Of a stretch of 64,000 nucleotides of DNA, positions 1 to 8,916 are shown one piece after another. Position 1 is the first letter of the stretch, and the number at the start of each line of letters is the position of its first letter. The stretch spans positions 62,001 to 126,000 of the forward strand of contig CABIYO010000003.1 of NCBI GenBank assembly GCA_902362975.1. The letters are read 5' to 3'. Under the pieces are notes generated by a model that did no database searches, had not been told where the DNA came from, and saw nothing but the letters and a program-made list of their open reading frames with translations. This DNA is from Caryophanales bacterium (GTDB taxonomy: Bacteria; Bacillota; Bacilli; Exiguobacteriales; Exiguobacteriaceae). The translations under genes were made by a program, and so were the position numbers.

Positions 1-938
1 TCTACCACGTACGGGTATTTATCGCGAGGCTTCGTCTGAGTCTGCATGAAGTCTTGCGTGATGTCGTAGTTATAGGCGGCATCGTATTCTTCTTTCGTGA
101 TCTTTCCAGCAACGTACATGCGGTTCAATACCGTCTTCATACGGTTGACCGCACCCGATACATCCTCTTTGATGACGCCACCTTGATAATATGGTGTGTA
201 GAAGAACGGGTTTTTCGGGATACCAGCGAGGAAAGCAGCTTGTGGAAGTGTCAATTGTTCTGCCGAAGTATTGAACACACCGCGAGCGGCGGCCTCAATC
301 CCTGAAATGTTACGTCCCATCGAGTTACGTCCGAACGAGACGACGTTCAGATAAGCGTTTAAAATTTCATCTTTGTCCATCGTCTTCTCTAGACGAAGGG
401 CAAGTAAAATTTCTTTTGCTTTCCGTTCGAATGATACTTCGTTCGTCAACATTTGGTTTTTAATCAATTGTTGCGTCAATGTTGAACCACCAGTGCGATC
501 TTCAGACCCTGTCGCTTCTTGTAAAATAGCGCGCAACGTCGCTTTCGGGACGACGCCATCGTGCTCGTAGAATTCGACATCTTCCGTCGCGAGGAGTGCA
601 TCGACGACATACGGAGAAACTTTCTCTACCGGAATCGGGATTCGAACCTCATCGGTCGTATAGTTCCCGATGCGCTCCCCACTTCCAAAGTAAATATTGG
701 ATGTCGATGCATACGTATTGATTTGCGCAGTCATCGTCTTGTAAGCCGGGGTCGGCATATCTTTGACGAGTGATGCGAAATAACCGACACCAATTCCAGC
801 ACCTAAAAACCCGATGAGTACAACAGAAATGATGGTCAGGAGTAGGACGTTCCACGATACATCATATATAACATTGGCATAACGACGTACTTTCATTGAC
901 GTCGGATTATTCCATAAGTCTCGAATCTTCTGCAGCAT
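1..938 (-). CDS. Class A penicillin-binding protein, N-terminal part (runs off the left edge)
   Basis: The visible 312 residues are the N-terminus of a bifunctional peptidoglycan glycosyltransferase/transpeptidase. A short cytoplasmic tail is followed by one membrane anchor at about residues 25-50. The GT51 glycosyltransferase domain follows, with the catalytic-Glu block EDVEFYEHDG, then GGSTLTQQLIKN and KEILLALRLEK. The transpeptidase domain lies outside the window. The ATG at 938 has an AAGGAGG ribosome site close upstream. An extended -10 (TGC-TATAAT, minus strand, 990-995) could drive it. It is divergent from tyrS. It polymerises glycan strands outside the membrane. The family call is firm; the exact paralogue (PBP1A-like or PBP2D-like) cannot be decided from this half. 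Confidence 0.9.
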   Translation of the reverse strand, partial: MLQKIRDLWNNPTSMKVRRYANVIYDVSWNVLLLTIISVVLIGFLGAGIGVGYFASLVKDMPTPAYKTMTAQINTYASTSNIYFGSGERIGNYTTDEVRIPIPVEKVSPYVVDALLATEDVEFYEHDGVVPKATLRAILQEATGSEDRTGGSTLTQQLIKNQMLTNEVSFERKAKEILLALRLEKTMDKDEILNAYLNVVSFGRNSMGRNISGIEAAARGVFNTSAEQLTLPQAAFLAGIPKNPFFYTPYYQGGVIKEDVSGAVNRMKTVLNRMYVAGKITKEEYDAAYNYDITQDFMQTQTKPRDKYPYVV

Positions 939-1056
939 GACAGCCTCCTTAAATATTGTGTAAAACTATTTTAGGCAGTAATATATTCGATTATAGCACA
1001 ATTCAATCTACACCTTACCGTGAAACCGAAGTCCCGTGCAAGTTTCATTGTAAGAG

Positions 1057-1084
1057 TTGACAAGTTCAAAACGATGCTTATAAA
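1057..1084 (+). promoter_or_regulatory. SigA-type promoter of tyrS
   Basis: TTGACA at 1057-1062, a 16-base spacer, then TATAAA at 1079-1084. It lies just upstream of the tyrosine T-box leader. Confidence 0.65.
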
Positions 1085-1090
1085 ATGAAT

Positions 1091-1327
1091 AGTATAGTCA
1101 ACAAGATAATGACGCTGTGAAGAAAGCGAAGTAGTCGACGGGCCTCTTGTTCAGAAAGCTAGTGGTTGCTGTGAACTAGCCAATGTCAATCGATGAATTA
1201 CACTTTTAGAGCGTGCCTTTGGGCCGGTTCGAGACCGTTATCTCTCGCTCAAGCGGTCGCAAATTGCGACAAGTAGGGTGGTACCGCGGAATCTCCGTCC
1301 CTTCTCTTATGAGAAGGGACGTTTTTT
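1091..1327 (+). ncRNA. T-box leader, tyrosine-responsive, of tyrS
   Basis: The Stem I base is ACGCT (1112-1116) pairing with AGCGT (1210-1214). The invariant T-box AGGGTGGTACCGCGG begins at about 1274, followed by a hairpin GTCCCTTCTC/GAGAAGGGAC and a T-run (terminator about 1297-1327). The likely specifier is TAC at 1199-1201 (Tyr), in agreement with the downstream gene. Uncharged tRNA-Tyr would stabilise the antiterminator and switch tyrS on. Confidence 0.92.
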
Positions 1328-1352
1328 TATGTCAATCGAAGGAGTGGAACAG

Positions 1353-2600
1353 ATGGAACTATTAAAAGACTTAGAGTTTCGAGGGCTTGTCAACCAAATG
1401 ACAGATGAAGAAGGATTGAAAGAACAACTGAAACAACCGACGACGTTATACACGGGATTTGATCCGACAGCGGACTCGCTTCATATCGGGCACTTGCTCC
1501 CAATCTTGACGCTAAAACGTTTCCAACAAGCAGGGCATCAGGTCATCGCGCTCGTCGGTGGGGCGACAGGGATGATCGGAGACCCGTCTGGTCGTTCGGA
1601 TGAACGTTCATTGAACACGTTGGATACGGTCAAACTCTTCTCCGATCGAATCAAAGATCAGTTGAGCCGATTCCTTCCACTTGAAGGGGAGAACCCGATC
1701 ACGATTCGCAACAACTACGAATGGACGGAAGAGATGTCGATTATCGACTTCCTGCGCGACATTGGGAAGCACTTCCCAATCAGTTACATGCTTGCGAAAG
1801 ACTCCGTCGATTCACGCATGGAAAACGGGATCTCGTACACAGAGTTCTCTTACATGTTGCTCCAATCTTACGATTTCTTGAAACTATACGAGACAGAGAA
1901 ATGTCGTCTTCAAGTCGGTGGAAGTGATCAGTGGGGGAACATCACGGCAGGTCTTGAATTGATTCGTCGCTTTGGTCACTCTGAAAAAGCGTTCGGTCTT
2001 ACTGTGCCACTCGTCACAAAGTCGGACGGACAAAAGTTCGGGAAGACAGCAGGCGGTGCGGTTTGGTTGGACGCAGACAAGACGTCGCCATATGAGTTCT
2101 ACCAGTTTTGGATCAACGTCGATGATGCAGATGTCATCAAGTTCATCAAATACTTCACGTTCATGTCGCATGAAGAGATTGAAGCGCTTGCGACTGAAGT
2201 GATGGAAGCACCTGAGAAACGTGTGGCGCAGCGCCGACTCGCAGAAGAGATGACGAAACTCGTCCATGGGGAGGCAGGACTTGAACAAGCGGAACGCATC
2301 ACGACAGCATTCTTTAGCGGAGATTTGACTTCGCTTCAACCAGAAGACATGGAAGATGCGTTCAAAGGCATGCCACAATTCGAACTTGACGGTGAACGCA
2401 ACCTTGTCGAACTACTCGTCGAAGCGAAGATCTCACCATCGAAACGTCAAGCGCGTGAAGATGTGACGAACGGAGCGATTTACTTAAACGGCGAGCGTGA
2501 ACAAGCGCTCGATAAAGTCGTCACGCGTGAAGACACGCTCGGTGAATTCACCATCATTCGCCGTGGTAAGAAGAAATACTTTGTGATTCGTCACGTATAA
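1353..2600 (+). CDS. tyrS: Tyrosyl-tRNA synthetase
   Basis: Class I aminoacyl-tRNA synthetase of 415 residues that charges tRNA-Tyr in the cytoplasm. The ATP-binding HIGH signature is at residues 44-47, the KMSKS-equivalent loop reads KFGKT near residue 230, and a C-terminal S4 RNA-binding domain carries SKRQAREDVTNGAIYLNG. The reading frame stays open upstream into the T-box. I start at ATG 1353 because AAGGAG lies correctly spaced before it and earlier starts fall inside the leader terminator. A hairpin terminator follows. Expression should be controlled by the T-box. Very secure. Confidence 0.97.
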   Translation: MELLKDLEFRGLVNQMTDEEGLKEQLKQPTTLYTGFDPTADSLHIGHLLPILTLKRFQQAGHQVIALVGGATGMIGDPSGRSDERSLNTLDTVKLFSDRIKDQLSRFLPLEGENPITIRNNYEWTEEMSIIDFLRDIGKHFPISYMLAKDSVDSRMENGISYTEFSYMLLQSYDFLKLYETEKCRLQVGGSDQWGNITAGLELIRRFGHSEKAFGLTVPLVTKSDGQKFGKTAGGAVWLDADKTSPYEFYQFWINVDDADVIKFIKYFTFMSHEEIEALATEVMEAPEKRVAQRRLAEEMTKLVHGEAGLEQAERITTAFFSGDLTSLQPEDMEDAFKGMPQFELDGERNLVELLVEAKISPSKRQAREDVTNGAIYLNGEREQALDKVVTREDTLGEFTIIRRGKKKYFVIRHV

Positions 2601-2607
2601 ACATCCT

Positions 2608-2645
2608 GTCCGTTCCTCATTTGTTGAGGAATGGACTTTTTTATA
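2608..2645 (+). terminator. Terminator of tyrS
   Basis: GTCCGTTCCTCA pairs with TGAGGAATGGAC and is followed by a T-run. Confidence 0.85.
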
Positions 2646-2689
2646 CATGACGTGCGGTTCGGATTTGCTAAAATGGGGAGATAGGAGGG

Positions 2690-2944
2690 ATGACGATGGA
2701 GATAGAAGAATTTTTCGGCGACCAGTTCCATCAATGGCGTGAACACTTTTGGTATTATGAAATGGCGATCACGGAACTCGAGAGCGACCTCGGGATCATT
2801 TGACTTAGATTGGCAGACGAGACTCAGGTATATCAACATGACGTACCAGAATCATCGAAAGAAGAGCTGATTGAAGCATCACTCATGGCGGATGCCCTCG
2901 ATACGCAAATGGGGCGTATCCGACAAGAGATTCTGAAGAACTAA
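2690..2944 (+). pseudogene. Small conserved-looking ORF interrupted by an in-frame TGA
   Basis: A ribosome site (ATAGGAGGG) precedes ATG 2690 (second ATG 2696). The frame reads 37 codons, meets TGA at 2801-2803, and continues in the same frame for 46 more codons to TAA 2942. Both halves look coding: acidic and helical, no further stops, with ELESDLGII before the TGA and LRLADETQVYQ after it. The whole would be about 84 residues. I do not recognise the family. The simplest reading is a nonsense mutation or base error in a real small gene; TGA readthrough is possible but unsupported. It lies between tyrS and rpsD, tail to tail with rpsD. Confidence 0.5.
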
Positions 2945-2975
2945 AAAAATCCCCTTCACGAAGAAGGGGATTAAA
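2945..2975. terminator. Bidirectional terminator between the small ORF and rpsD
   Basis: AATCCCCTT pairs with AAGGGGATT, flanked by A-rich and T-rich tracts usable on either strand. Confidence 0.75.
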
Positions 2976-2979
2976 AGCA

Positions 2980-3579
2980 TTAACGTGAGTAGTACTCGAC
3001 GATGAGTTGCTCTTTGATTTGGTCGTTAAGTTCAGCGCGTTCTGGGAGACGTACGAATGTACCTTCGAGTTTCTCAGCGTCAAACGATACGAAGTCTTTT
3101 GTAGCTGGTGCTACTTCAAGTGCTTCTGTAATTGCTTTTACGTTTTTCGACTTTTCACGAACTGCGATGACTTGACCTGGTTTTACGCGGTAAGACGCGA
3201 TGTCAACGCGTGATCCATCAACAGTGATGTGACCGTGGTTGACGAGTTGGCGTGCTCCACGACGTGTGCGAGCGAGGCCCAAACGGTAAACGAGGTTGTC
3301 AAGGCGTGATTCGAGCAAGATCATGAAGTTCTCACCGTGGATGCCTGGCATTTTACCAGCATCGTTGAAGATGCGGCGGAATTGCTTCTCGTTCACTCCG
3401 TACATGTGACGAAGTGCTTGCTTCGCTTGAAGCTGAAGACCGTATTCTGAGATTTTCTTACGACCATTTCCGTGTTGACCTGGTGCGTAAGGACGTTTTG
3501 CTAATTCTTTACCCGTTTCGCTAAGCGAGATGCCTAAGCGACGCGAGAGTTTCCAAGCTGGACCTGTATAACGAGCCAT
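2980..3579 (-). CDS. rpsD: 30S ribosomal protein S4
   Basis: 199 residues, the usual length for a bacillal S4. Begins [16 protein letters not shown], with an internal S4 RNA-binding domain ([20 protein letters not shown], then [10 protein letters not shown]). It nucleates assembly of the 30S subunit body and, in Bacillus, represses its own mRNA. The ATG has GGAGGAG upstream. Its own promoter and a leader of about 190 bases precede it, so it is expressed independently of msrC upstream on the same strand. Confidence 0.98.
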   Translation of the reverse strand: MARYTGPAWKLSRRLGISLSETGKELAKRPYAPGQHGNGRKKISEYGLQLQAKQALRHMYGVNEKQFRRIFNDAGKMPGIHGENFMILLESRLDNLVYRLGLARTRRGARQLVNHGHITVDGSRVDIASYRVKPGQVIAVREKSKNVKAITEALEVAPATKDFVSFDAEKLEGTFVRLPERAELNDQIKEQLIVEYYSR

Positions 3580-3767
3580 GATTGGACTCCTCCTTGTTGT
3601 TCATGTATTTTGCACAAAAGAACAACGGTGTCAAAGACGAGTAACGCCCCTTTCAAGGTGCAAGCACCTTCACTTGATAGCGAAGCTACGAGATGCCCCT
3701 CCGACAAGAGTCGAGGCCCGAAAGGTGGATACGTTTGTCTGTGACTGCTATCGTCATTTCATGCACA
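3580..3767 (-). ncRNA. Probable S4 autoregulatory mRNA leader of rpsD
   Basis: An untranslated leader of about 190 bases lies between the rpsD promoter and its start codon. It contains hairpins including AAGGTGC/GCACCTT (about 3656-3674). In Bacillus subtilis S4 binds the rpsD leader to repress translation; the position and length fit. Assignment is by analogy; I did not align it to the known leader. Confidence 0.55.
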
Positions 3768-3773
3768 AAGATG

Positions 3774-3802
3774 AGTATACGATGAATACCATCTCTTGTC
3801 AA
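3774..3802 (-). promoter_or_regulatory. SigA promoter of rpsD
   Basis: On the minus strand: TTGACA (3797-3802), 17-base spacer, TATACT (3774-3779). Near consensus. The -35 box abuts the msrC stop codon. Confidence 0.85.
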
Positions 3803-4285
3803 TCAAATAAAGCGAAGAAGTGTTTCACAAAAACGTTCGAGTCCTTGACGGTCGATTTCTGAGAAACGGTCGAACTCCGGGCTATCGATATCGAGCACGC
3901 CAATCGTTTTCCCGTCACGTACGAGAGGGACGACGATTTCAGAGTTCGAAGCTGCATCACATGCAATATGACCAGGGAATTGATGAACATCGGCCACGAG
4001 CTGTGTTTCTTGTGTAGCTGCCGCAGTTCCGCAAACCCCTTTACCGAACGCAATGTGAACGCAAGCCGGGAGTCCCTGGAATGGTCCTAGAATGAGACTG
4101 TCTTCAGAATCAGTCACGTAGAATCCGACCCAGTTGATCCGATCTAAAAATTGGTTAAGTAATGCGCTGGCGTTGGCGAGGTTGGCCACTGTATTCGTTT
4201 CGCCCTCTAACAATGCGGCGAGTTGCTTATTTAATAGGTCGTAACCGGCTGTCAAATCACCTGAGTACGATGTCGTTTGGAACAT
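3803..4285 (-). CDS. msrC: Free methionine-(R)-sulfoxide reductase, GAF-domain (YtsP-like)
   Basis: A 160-residue single GAF domain that reduces free methionine-R-sulfoxide. The three cysteines expected of the fRMsr family are present: one in LPACVHIAFG, one in GKGVCGTAAA and one in HIACDAASNSE. It ends with the typical IGVLDIDSPEF strand. The start ATG has GGAGGGG seven bases upstream. The neighbour rpsD on the same strand reproduces the Bacillus ytsP-rpsD order. It probably serves oxidative-damage repair in the cytoplasm. Confidence 0.92.
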   Translation of the reverse strand: MFQTTSYSGDLTAGYDLLNKQLAALLEGETNTVANLANASALLNQFLDRINWVGFYVTDSEDSLILGPFQGLPACVHIAFGKGVCGTAAATQETQLVADVHQFPGHIACDAASNSEIVVPLVRDGKTIGVLDIDSPEFDRFSEIDRQGLERFCETLLRFI

Positions 4286-4522
4286 ATGAATTCCCCTCCA
4301 TCTTTCATGTTTTTAGAATTTAGCATTATGGTACACGCAAATTTCAGATTTGTCTTGTTAGAAAGTTCCGAAAAAATGAACAATCTCCACTGAAACCATT
4401 GGAAAACCTATGCAAATCGTTGGTTCTATAATATGATTAGGTATATCTATTCTTATAAAATACTTCTTTTTTATATAAAAGGTACATAAGTCCACGAAAG
4501 CGGCTTGGAGGTTGTGACAAAG

Positions 4523-6253
4523 ATGGATTACGGAATTTATGGATTAATCATTGGAATCATTGTCGTCGTATTAGGCGGTATGTTGGGGAGTATGCTCATT
4601 CGAAGGAATTTTTACCAAAAAATTGACGACTTGGATATGAGGAAACAAAGTGTGCTCAGTGCGAGCATACCCGTCGAACTCCAGAAATTCAAACAGTGGC
4701 CGATGGAAGGAGAAACGAAAGAAAAGTTTGATCGTTGGCATCAATCTTGGGATGAGTTAGTAAGTGTACATGCAGGTCAAATCGATGAAGCGTTATATCG
4801 GGCTGAGGAAGACTTGGACAAATATCGTTTCATGAAAGTCAAAGCTGACTTGAATGCGACTGAACAACTCATTGAAGAACTCGAGACGATGGTACACGCC
4901 ATGCTCGATGAGATGGATGAATTTACGACACATCACACCTCGCTTATGGACATCGTGAAGCAGGATGAAAAAGAGTTGTATCAGTTCCGCAAGACGTTGA
5001 ACTCACAAAACCATGCGTTCGGTCCAACCTATGCATTGGTGGAACAAGAGATTGCCGCTGCCGAGGCGAAACGCAATGAGATGATCAACTTAAAGCAGGC
5101 TGGTCAAGTTTCCGAGGCGTTTGAAACCGGACAAGCCTTATCGAATCAAGTAGGTCACATCCGTGAACTGATTCGGGTCATTCCGCAATTCGTACGAACG
5201 GTTCAAGTGGAGTTGAAACAGCAAATTCAACAGCTCCGCGCGGGACATAAGGAAATGCAAATGGACGGATATGCACTTGAACCACTAGGATTAATGGAAG
5301 AAATCGATCAAGCAGAAAATCGTCGAGAAGAGTTGATGGTTCGAATTGAACGCTTGGAATTTGATCATTTCGAAGAGGACATGCAACAGCTGAGTTCGGA
5401 TATCGACCAATTATTCGAAGCGTTCCGAACAGAGGTTGATGCCCGCCAATACGTGAAAAAAGAATTTGCGACGATCCAAGAGCGCGAATTGCAATCTAGC
5501 GAAATCATGAATCACTTGCAGACGGAAATGTCTCGACTTGTAAGCAATTATGAGATCAATGCACGCGTCGGAGAAGAGTTCGAACAATTAGAACGTGAAC
5601 GGGCGACGCTCACGGCAAATGTACTTGATATCGAACAAGCTCTCGTCGCGCAAATGTTACCATTCAGTATGATCAAATCAAAAGTGCAGGAAGCGAAACG
5701 GTCACTTGACCAATTCAGCGCCATGCATGAGCGTTTCATTGAAGATACGAATTCATTACGTAAAGAAGAGCTTGAGGTCCGTCACAAGTTAGAAACGTGG
5801 AAGAAAGAGCTGTCTGGGCATCGTCGCCTATTAGCGAAAAGTGCGATGCCGGTTGTTCCGAATGATCTGTCAAACGACTTACGTCAGCTCCAAAAAGGTG
5901 TCCAATCGTTAGATGAACAGTTTGACAAAGCACCGTTCAACATGACGTATATCGTCGGGCTTAGCCATGATGTCGAAGAGATGATGGACAACTTCCGTGA
6001 CCGTGTCCATGCACTGATTCGTCAAGTGACGTATGCGGAACAGTTGCTACAATATGCTAACCGTTTCCGACGCCGTGACAACGAGGTCCATATCGCCTTG
6101 ACGCTTGCAGAAAACAAGTTTTTGCATGGAGAGTATGGCACTGCTGTCGAAATCGGTGAGCGGGTGCTCGGTCGATTCGATGAGAACGGAGCCAATGAAA
6201 TTCGTCAACGAGTGGATAAAGGATTGGAACAGCAGGAATTGCTAAAAAAATAA
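4523..6253 (+). CDS. ezrA: Septation ring formation regulator EzrA
   Basis: 576 residues: one N-terminal transmembrane helix (about residues 5-25, YGLIIGIIVVVLGGMLG) followed by a long cytoplasmic coiled coil rich in Glu, Gln and Leu. This is the EzrA architecture. In Firmicutes it binds FtsZ and prevents aberrant Z-rings at the membrane. I start at ATG 4523 with GGAGG eleven bases upstream; an in-frame TTG at 4505 overlaps the ribosome site and is unlikely. Its place near rpsD/msrC matches Bacillus. A clear terminator follows. Confidence 0.95.
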   Translation: MDYGIYGLIIGIIVVVLGGMLGSMLIRRNFYQKIDDLDMRKQSVLSASIPVELQKFKQWPMEGETKEKFDRWHQSWDELVSVHAGQIDEALYRAEEDLDKYRFMKVKADLNATEQLIEELETMVHAMLDEMDEFTTHHTSLMDIVKQDEKELYQFRKTLNSQNHAFGPTYALVEQEIAAAEAKRNEMINLKQAGQVSEAFETGQALSNQVGHIRELIRVIPQFVRTVQVELKQQIQQLRAGHKEMQMDGYALEPLGLMEEIDQAENRREELMVRIERLEFDHFEEDMQQLSSDIDQLFEAFRTEVDARQYVKKEFATIQERELQSSEIMNHLQTEMSRLVSNYEINARVGEEFEQLERERATLTANVLDIEQALVAQMLPFSMIKSKVQEAKRSLDQFSAMHERFIEDTNSLRKEELEVRHKLETWKKELSGHRRLLAKSAMPVVPNDLSNDLRQLQKGVQSLDEQFDKAPFNMTYIVGLSHDVEEMMDNFRDRVHALIRQVTYAEQLLQYANRFRRRDNEVHIALTLAENKFLHGEYGTAVEIGERVLGRFDENGANEIRQRVDKGLEQQELLKK

Positions 6254-6263
6254 ACGAGGCATG

Positions 6264-6307
6264 AAGATTGACGGAAACGGGAAAAACGTAGACGTCAATC
6301 TTTTTTC
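6264..6307 (+). terminator. Terminator of ezrA
   Basis: AAGATTGACG pairs with CGTCAATCTT across a 19-base loop, then TTTTTT. Confidence 0.75.
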
Positions 6308-6327
6308 AATCAAGGAGGAATCGTCAG

Positions 6328-7899
6328 ATGGGTACACTATGGGTCAACGGGAACATCTATACATTGAATAAACCGGGTGAGATGGAACGTGCCATGTTTA
6401 TTGAGCATGGACGCGTCTTGAAGATGGGGGACGAGGGACATCTCCGACGTACATATGCCGGCCGCATCGAAGAGATTGTGAACTTGGAAGGGAAGAGTGT
6501 GTATCCGGCCTTTACCGATTCACACATTCACCTTGTCGGATACGGCGAAGCGCTCGACCGTGTCGATGCGAGTGAGGCGACGGATCTTCGAGAATTACTT
6601 GAAACGATGAAGCAACGAGGGTCGGATGACGATTGGATCGTCGCAGAAGGGTTTGATGACCGTCTGCTTGGCGACATGCCGACACGCGAGATGATTGATG
6701 CAGTGATTGACGACCGTCCTGTCGTGTTGAAGCGTGTCTGTCGTCACGTGGCCGTCGTGAACTCGAAAGGACTGGAACGACTTGGACTGATCCATCATAC
6801 GGTGATCGAAGGTGGAAAACTTGGGCGAGATGAAGAAGGGAAATTGAATGGCGTCCTATATGATGCCGCGCTAGACCTCTTGTATAAAGAATTGAGTGGG
6901 AACCGTAAGAAAAATGCCGCTTCCCTTCGTCGGGCAATCAATTCATTATTCGCACATGGAATCATCGGCGCCCATACGGAGGACTTGTTTTATCATGGAG
7001 ATCCGCTCGAGACGATTCGAGCGTATGAAGATGTACTGGACGATCTTCCGTTTCAAGCACACCTCCTCGTCCACGAACAGGTGGTGGACCGGGTCATTCA
7101 GCAAGATGCGATGACTCGACGGAAGCGGTTTGACTTCGGTGCGATGAAACTCTTTGTCGACGGTTCGTTCGGTGGTCGCACCGCTCTGTTATCTGCACCT
7201 TATGCCGATGATCGGAGCCAGCGAGGGATTGAAGTACATCGACCAGATCATCTTGAAGCACTCGTGAAAAAAGCGCGAACGTACGGGATGAATGTGGCGG
7301 CGCATGTGATTGGAGACGCGGCGGTCGAGCAATTTGTCGGTTTGCTTGAGAAGTACCCTGCCAAAAAAGGGACACGAGATCGAATTATCCATGCTTCCTT
7401 ATTGAATGATGCATTGATCAAACGGATCAAATCATTACCCGTTTTGATTGATATACAGCCGGTATTTTTATCGGATGACATGGATATGCTGTTTGAGCGT
7501 CTAGGCAATGAACGAGTGCATGACGTCTATCGATTCAAGTCTTTACTCGATACGGGGGCGTTGGTGTTAGGTGGGAGTGACGCGCCGATCTCATCTGTCG
7601 ACGTCCGAAAAGGGTTGTTTGGAGCGGTGATGCGACAGTCGTTTCACGGGTCGAGCACGCTAAACCCGAGTGAGCGTCTATCGATGTATGAAGCGCTTCG
7701 CAGCTTCACGTATTCGCCTCATGTCGCTACAGGGACGCACGGAAGAAACGGGCTATTGGTTCAAAGTTACAATGCTAACTTCACAGTATGGGACGAAGAT
7801 TTCTTTAAATTGGGTGGGGAAGACATCCTACACAACCGTCTTGTCATGACTGTCGTCGAAGGGAAGCCGGTGTACGAGGCAGAAAAAGCCATGATGTAA
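6328..7899 (+). CDS. Amidohydrolase family 3 protein (YtcJ-like)
   Basis: 523-residue metal-dependent hydrolase. It has the N-terminal beta-sandwich (MGTLWVNGNIYTLN), the metal-binding HxH in AFTDSHIHLVG (about residue 65), the central KLFVDGSFGGRTA segment, HVIGDAAVEQ, and the late GGSDAPISSVD aspartate. These features define the YtcJ-type amidohydrolases, whose natural substrates are mostly unknown (N-acyl or formamide bonds in studied members). ATG 6328 has AAGGAGG upstream. It is monocistronic, convergent with nadK, with a shared terminator. Substrate not assignable. Confidence 0.87.
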   Translation: MGTLWVNGNIYTLNKPGEMERAMFIEHGRVLKMGDEGHLRRTYAGRIEEIVNLEGKSVYPAFTDSHIHLVGYGEALDRVDASEATDLRELLETMKQRGSDDDWIVAEGFDDRLLGDMPTREMIDAVIDDRPVVLKRVCRHVAVVNSKGLERLGLIHHTVIEGGKLGRDEEGKLNGVLYDAALDLLYKELSGNRKKNAASLRRAINSLFAHGIIGAHTEDLFYHGDPLETIRAYEDVLDDLPFQAHLLVHEQVVDRVIQQDAMTRRKRFDFGAMKLFVDGSFGGRTALLSAPYADDRSQRGIEVHRPDHLEALVKKARTYGMNVAAHVIGDAAVEQFVGLLEKYPAKKGTRDRIIHASLLNDALIKRIKSLPVLIDIQPVFLSDDMDMLFERLGNERVHDVYRFKSLLDTGALVLGGSDAPISSVDVRKGLFGAVMRQSFHGSSTLNPSERLSMYEALRSFTYSPHVATGTHGRNGLLVQSYNANFTVWDEDFFKLGGEDILHNRLVMTVVEGKPVYEAEKAMM

Positions 7900-7945
7900 A
7901 AAGAGGAGTGGGTTCACCCGAAAGGGATGGAACCACTCCTTTTCT
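7900..7945. terminator. Bidirectional terminator between the amidohydrolase gene and nadK
   Basis: AGGAGTGGGTT pairs with AACCACTCCT; A-run on the left and T-run on the right. Confidence 0.8.
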
Positions 7946-7948
7946 CCA

Positions 7949-8758
7949 TCAGAAGAATGAGCGTTGCACTTTATGCCAGAACGAGTTGGTCCGAAGTTTG
8001 ACTGTCTTGATGACCTGGTCCGAGAGTTCGATATCGATTCGGTCTGTGTACTTCAAGCTGAGCGCCTCGTTATCCATCCCGATAATCGGATAGTCGTTGC
8101 CGTCTTCGACGATGCGGAGCGACAACTTGCGCGATTCGTGGACGATGAAAGATGAGCCAAGTGTACGGTAACGGTTGTTGTTAACCGAAGCGATCTCACT
8201 CACTTGCATACATGGGATGAGCGGGTCGACGATCGCACCACTGAGCGATTTGTTGTAGGCAGTCGATCCCGTTGGTGTCGATACAACCATTCCGTCCCCA
8301 CGGAATGTTTCAAAATGTAGGTCGTCGATATAGACCTCGATTGCGAGTGATTTGATAATACTTGATTTAATCGAAGCCTCATTTAAACAGAGGAGCGGCG
8401 CCGATTCGTTGATCGATGCTGAAAGAAGTGGATATTTCCGGACTTCGAGACCTTCTTCGATTCGTGTCGAGTTGTCCGAGAAGAGGCGATCGACTTCATC
8501 GAGTTTATGTATGTCGAAATCACAATAGAACTCGTTCAATCCACGACCGAAGCCGACGTAGATGGCGTCCTGACGAAAGCCCGTGTAGCGAACCGCTTGT
8601 AAGAATGCCCCGTCCCCGCCGACTGCAGCGATGATGTTCGCGTCTTCCGGTTGATTCACGATGTTGAACCCGTGTTTTTCCCCAATCTCTCTCAGATTCT
8701 TCACTTCTTTTGTGAATTCGTTGACGTTGCGATGGTACAAATAGACGTTGTTTCTCAT
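7949..8758 (-). CDS. nadK: NAD kinase (second bacillal type, YtdI-like)
   Basis: 269 residues; phosphorylates NAD to NADP using ATP or polyphosphate. The GGDG motif is in AAVGGDGAFLQ (about residue 52), the NE motif in LNEASIKSS, and the NAD-binding block is FRGDGMVVSTPTGSTAYNKS. I start at the ATG at 8758 because AAAGGGG lies nine bases upstream; in-frame starts further up overlap the ribosome site. Position beside a YtcJ-type gene and close to tpx matches the ppnKB/ytdI locus of Bacillus. Confidence 0.95.
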   Translation of the reverse strand: MRNNVYLYHRNVNEFTKEVKNLREIGEKHGFNIVNQPEDANIIAAVGGDGAFLQAVRYTGFRQDAIYVGFGRGLNEFYCDFDIHKLDEVDRLFSDNSTRIEEGLEVRKYPLLSASINESAPLLCLNEASIKSSIIKSLAIEVYIDDLHFETFRGDGMVVSTPTGSTAYNKSLSGAIVDPLIPCMQVSEIASVNNNRYRTLGSSFIVHESRKLSLRIVEDGNDYPIIGMDNEALSLKYTDRIDIELSDQVIKTVKLRTNSFWHKVQRSFF

Positions 8759-8854
8759 CTGAGTCATCCCCTTTGTCAATGGTGTCCCTTTTATTATAAC
8801 GTGTTTCTTCCTACCGATATAGGAAAAACTGAAACAAAGCCAAAAGCAGGAAGT

Positions 8855-8884
8855 TTGTCAAAGGCTCGAGTTCATCGATATGAT
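8855..8884 (+). promoter_or_regulatory. Candidate promoter of tpx
   Basis: TTGTCA (8855-8860), 18-base spacer, TATGAT (8879-8884). Confidence 0.5.
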
Positions 8885-8916
8885 GAACAAGTAACTACAA
8901 CAAAGGGGATGAGTAC

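Noticed and set aside
1884..2378. A 164-residue open frame opposite tyrS
   Set aside because: It lies fully inside a well-supported synthetase gene; composition and lack of ribosome site mark it as a shadow.
2801..2803. TGA read as tryptophan (recoding), suggested by two small ORFs with internal TGA
   Set aside because: Many well-conserved genes here end in TGA without readthrough into coding sequence, and the second case (49332-49480) is better explained by a frameshift. Two decayed genes are simpler.
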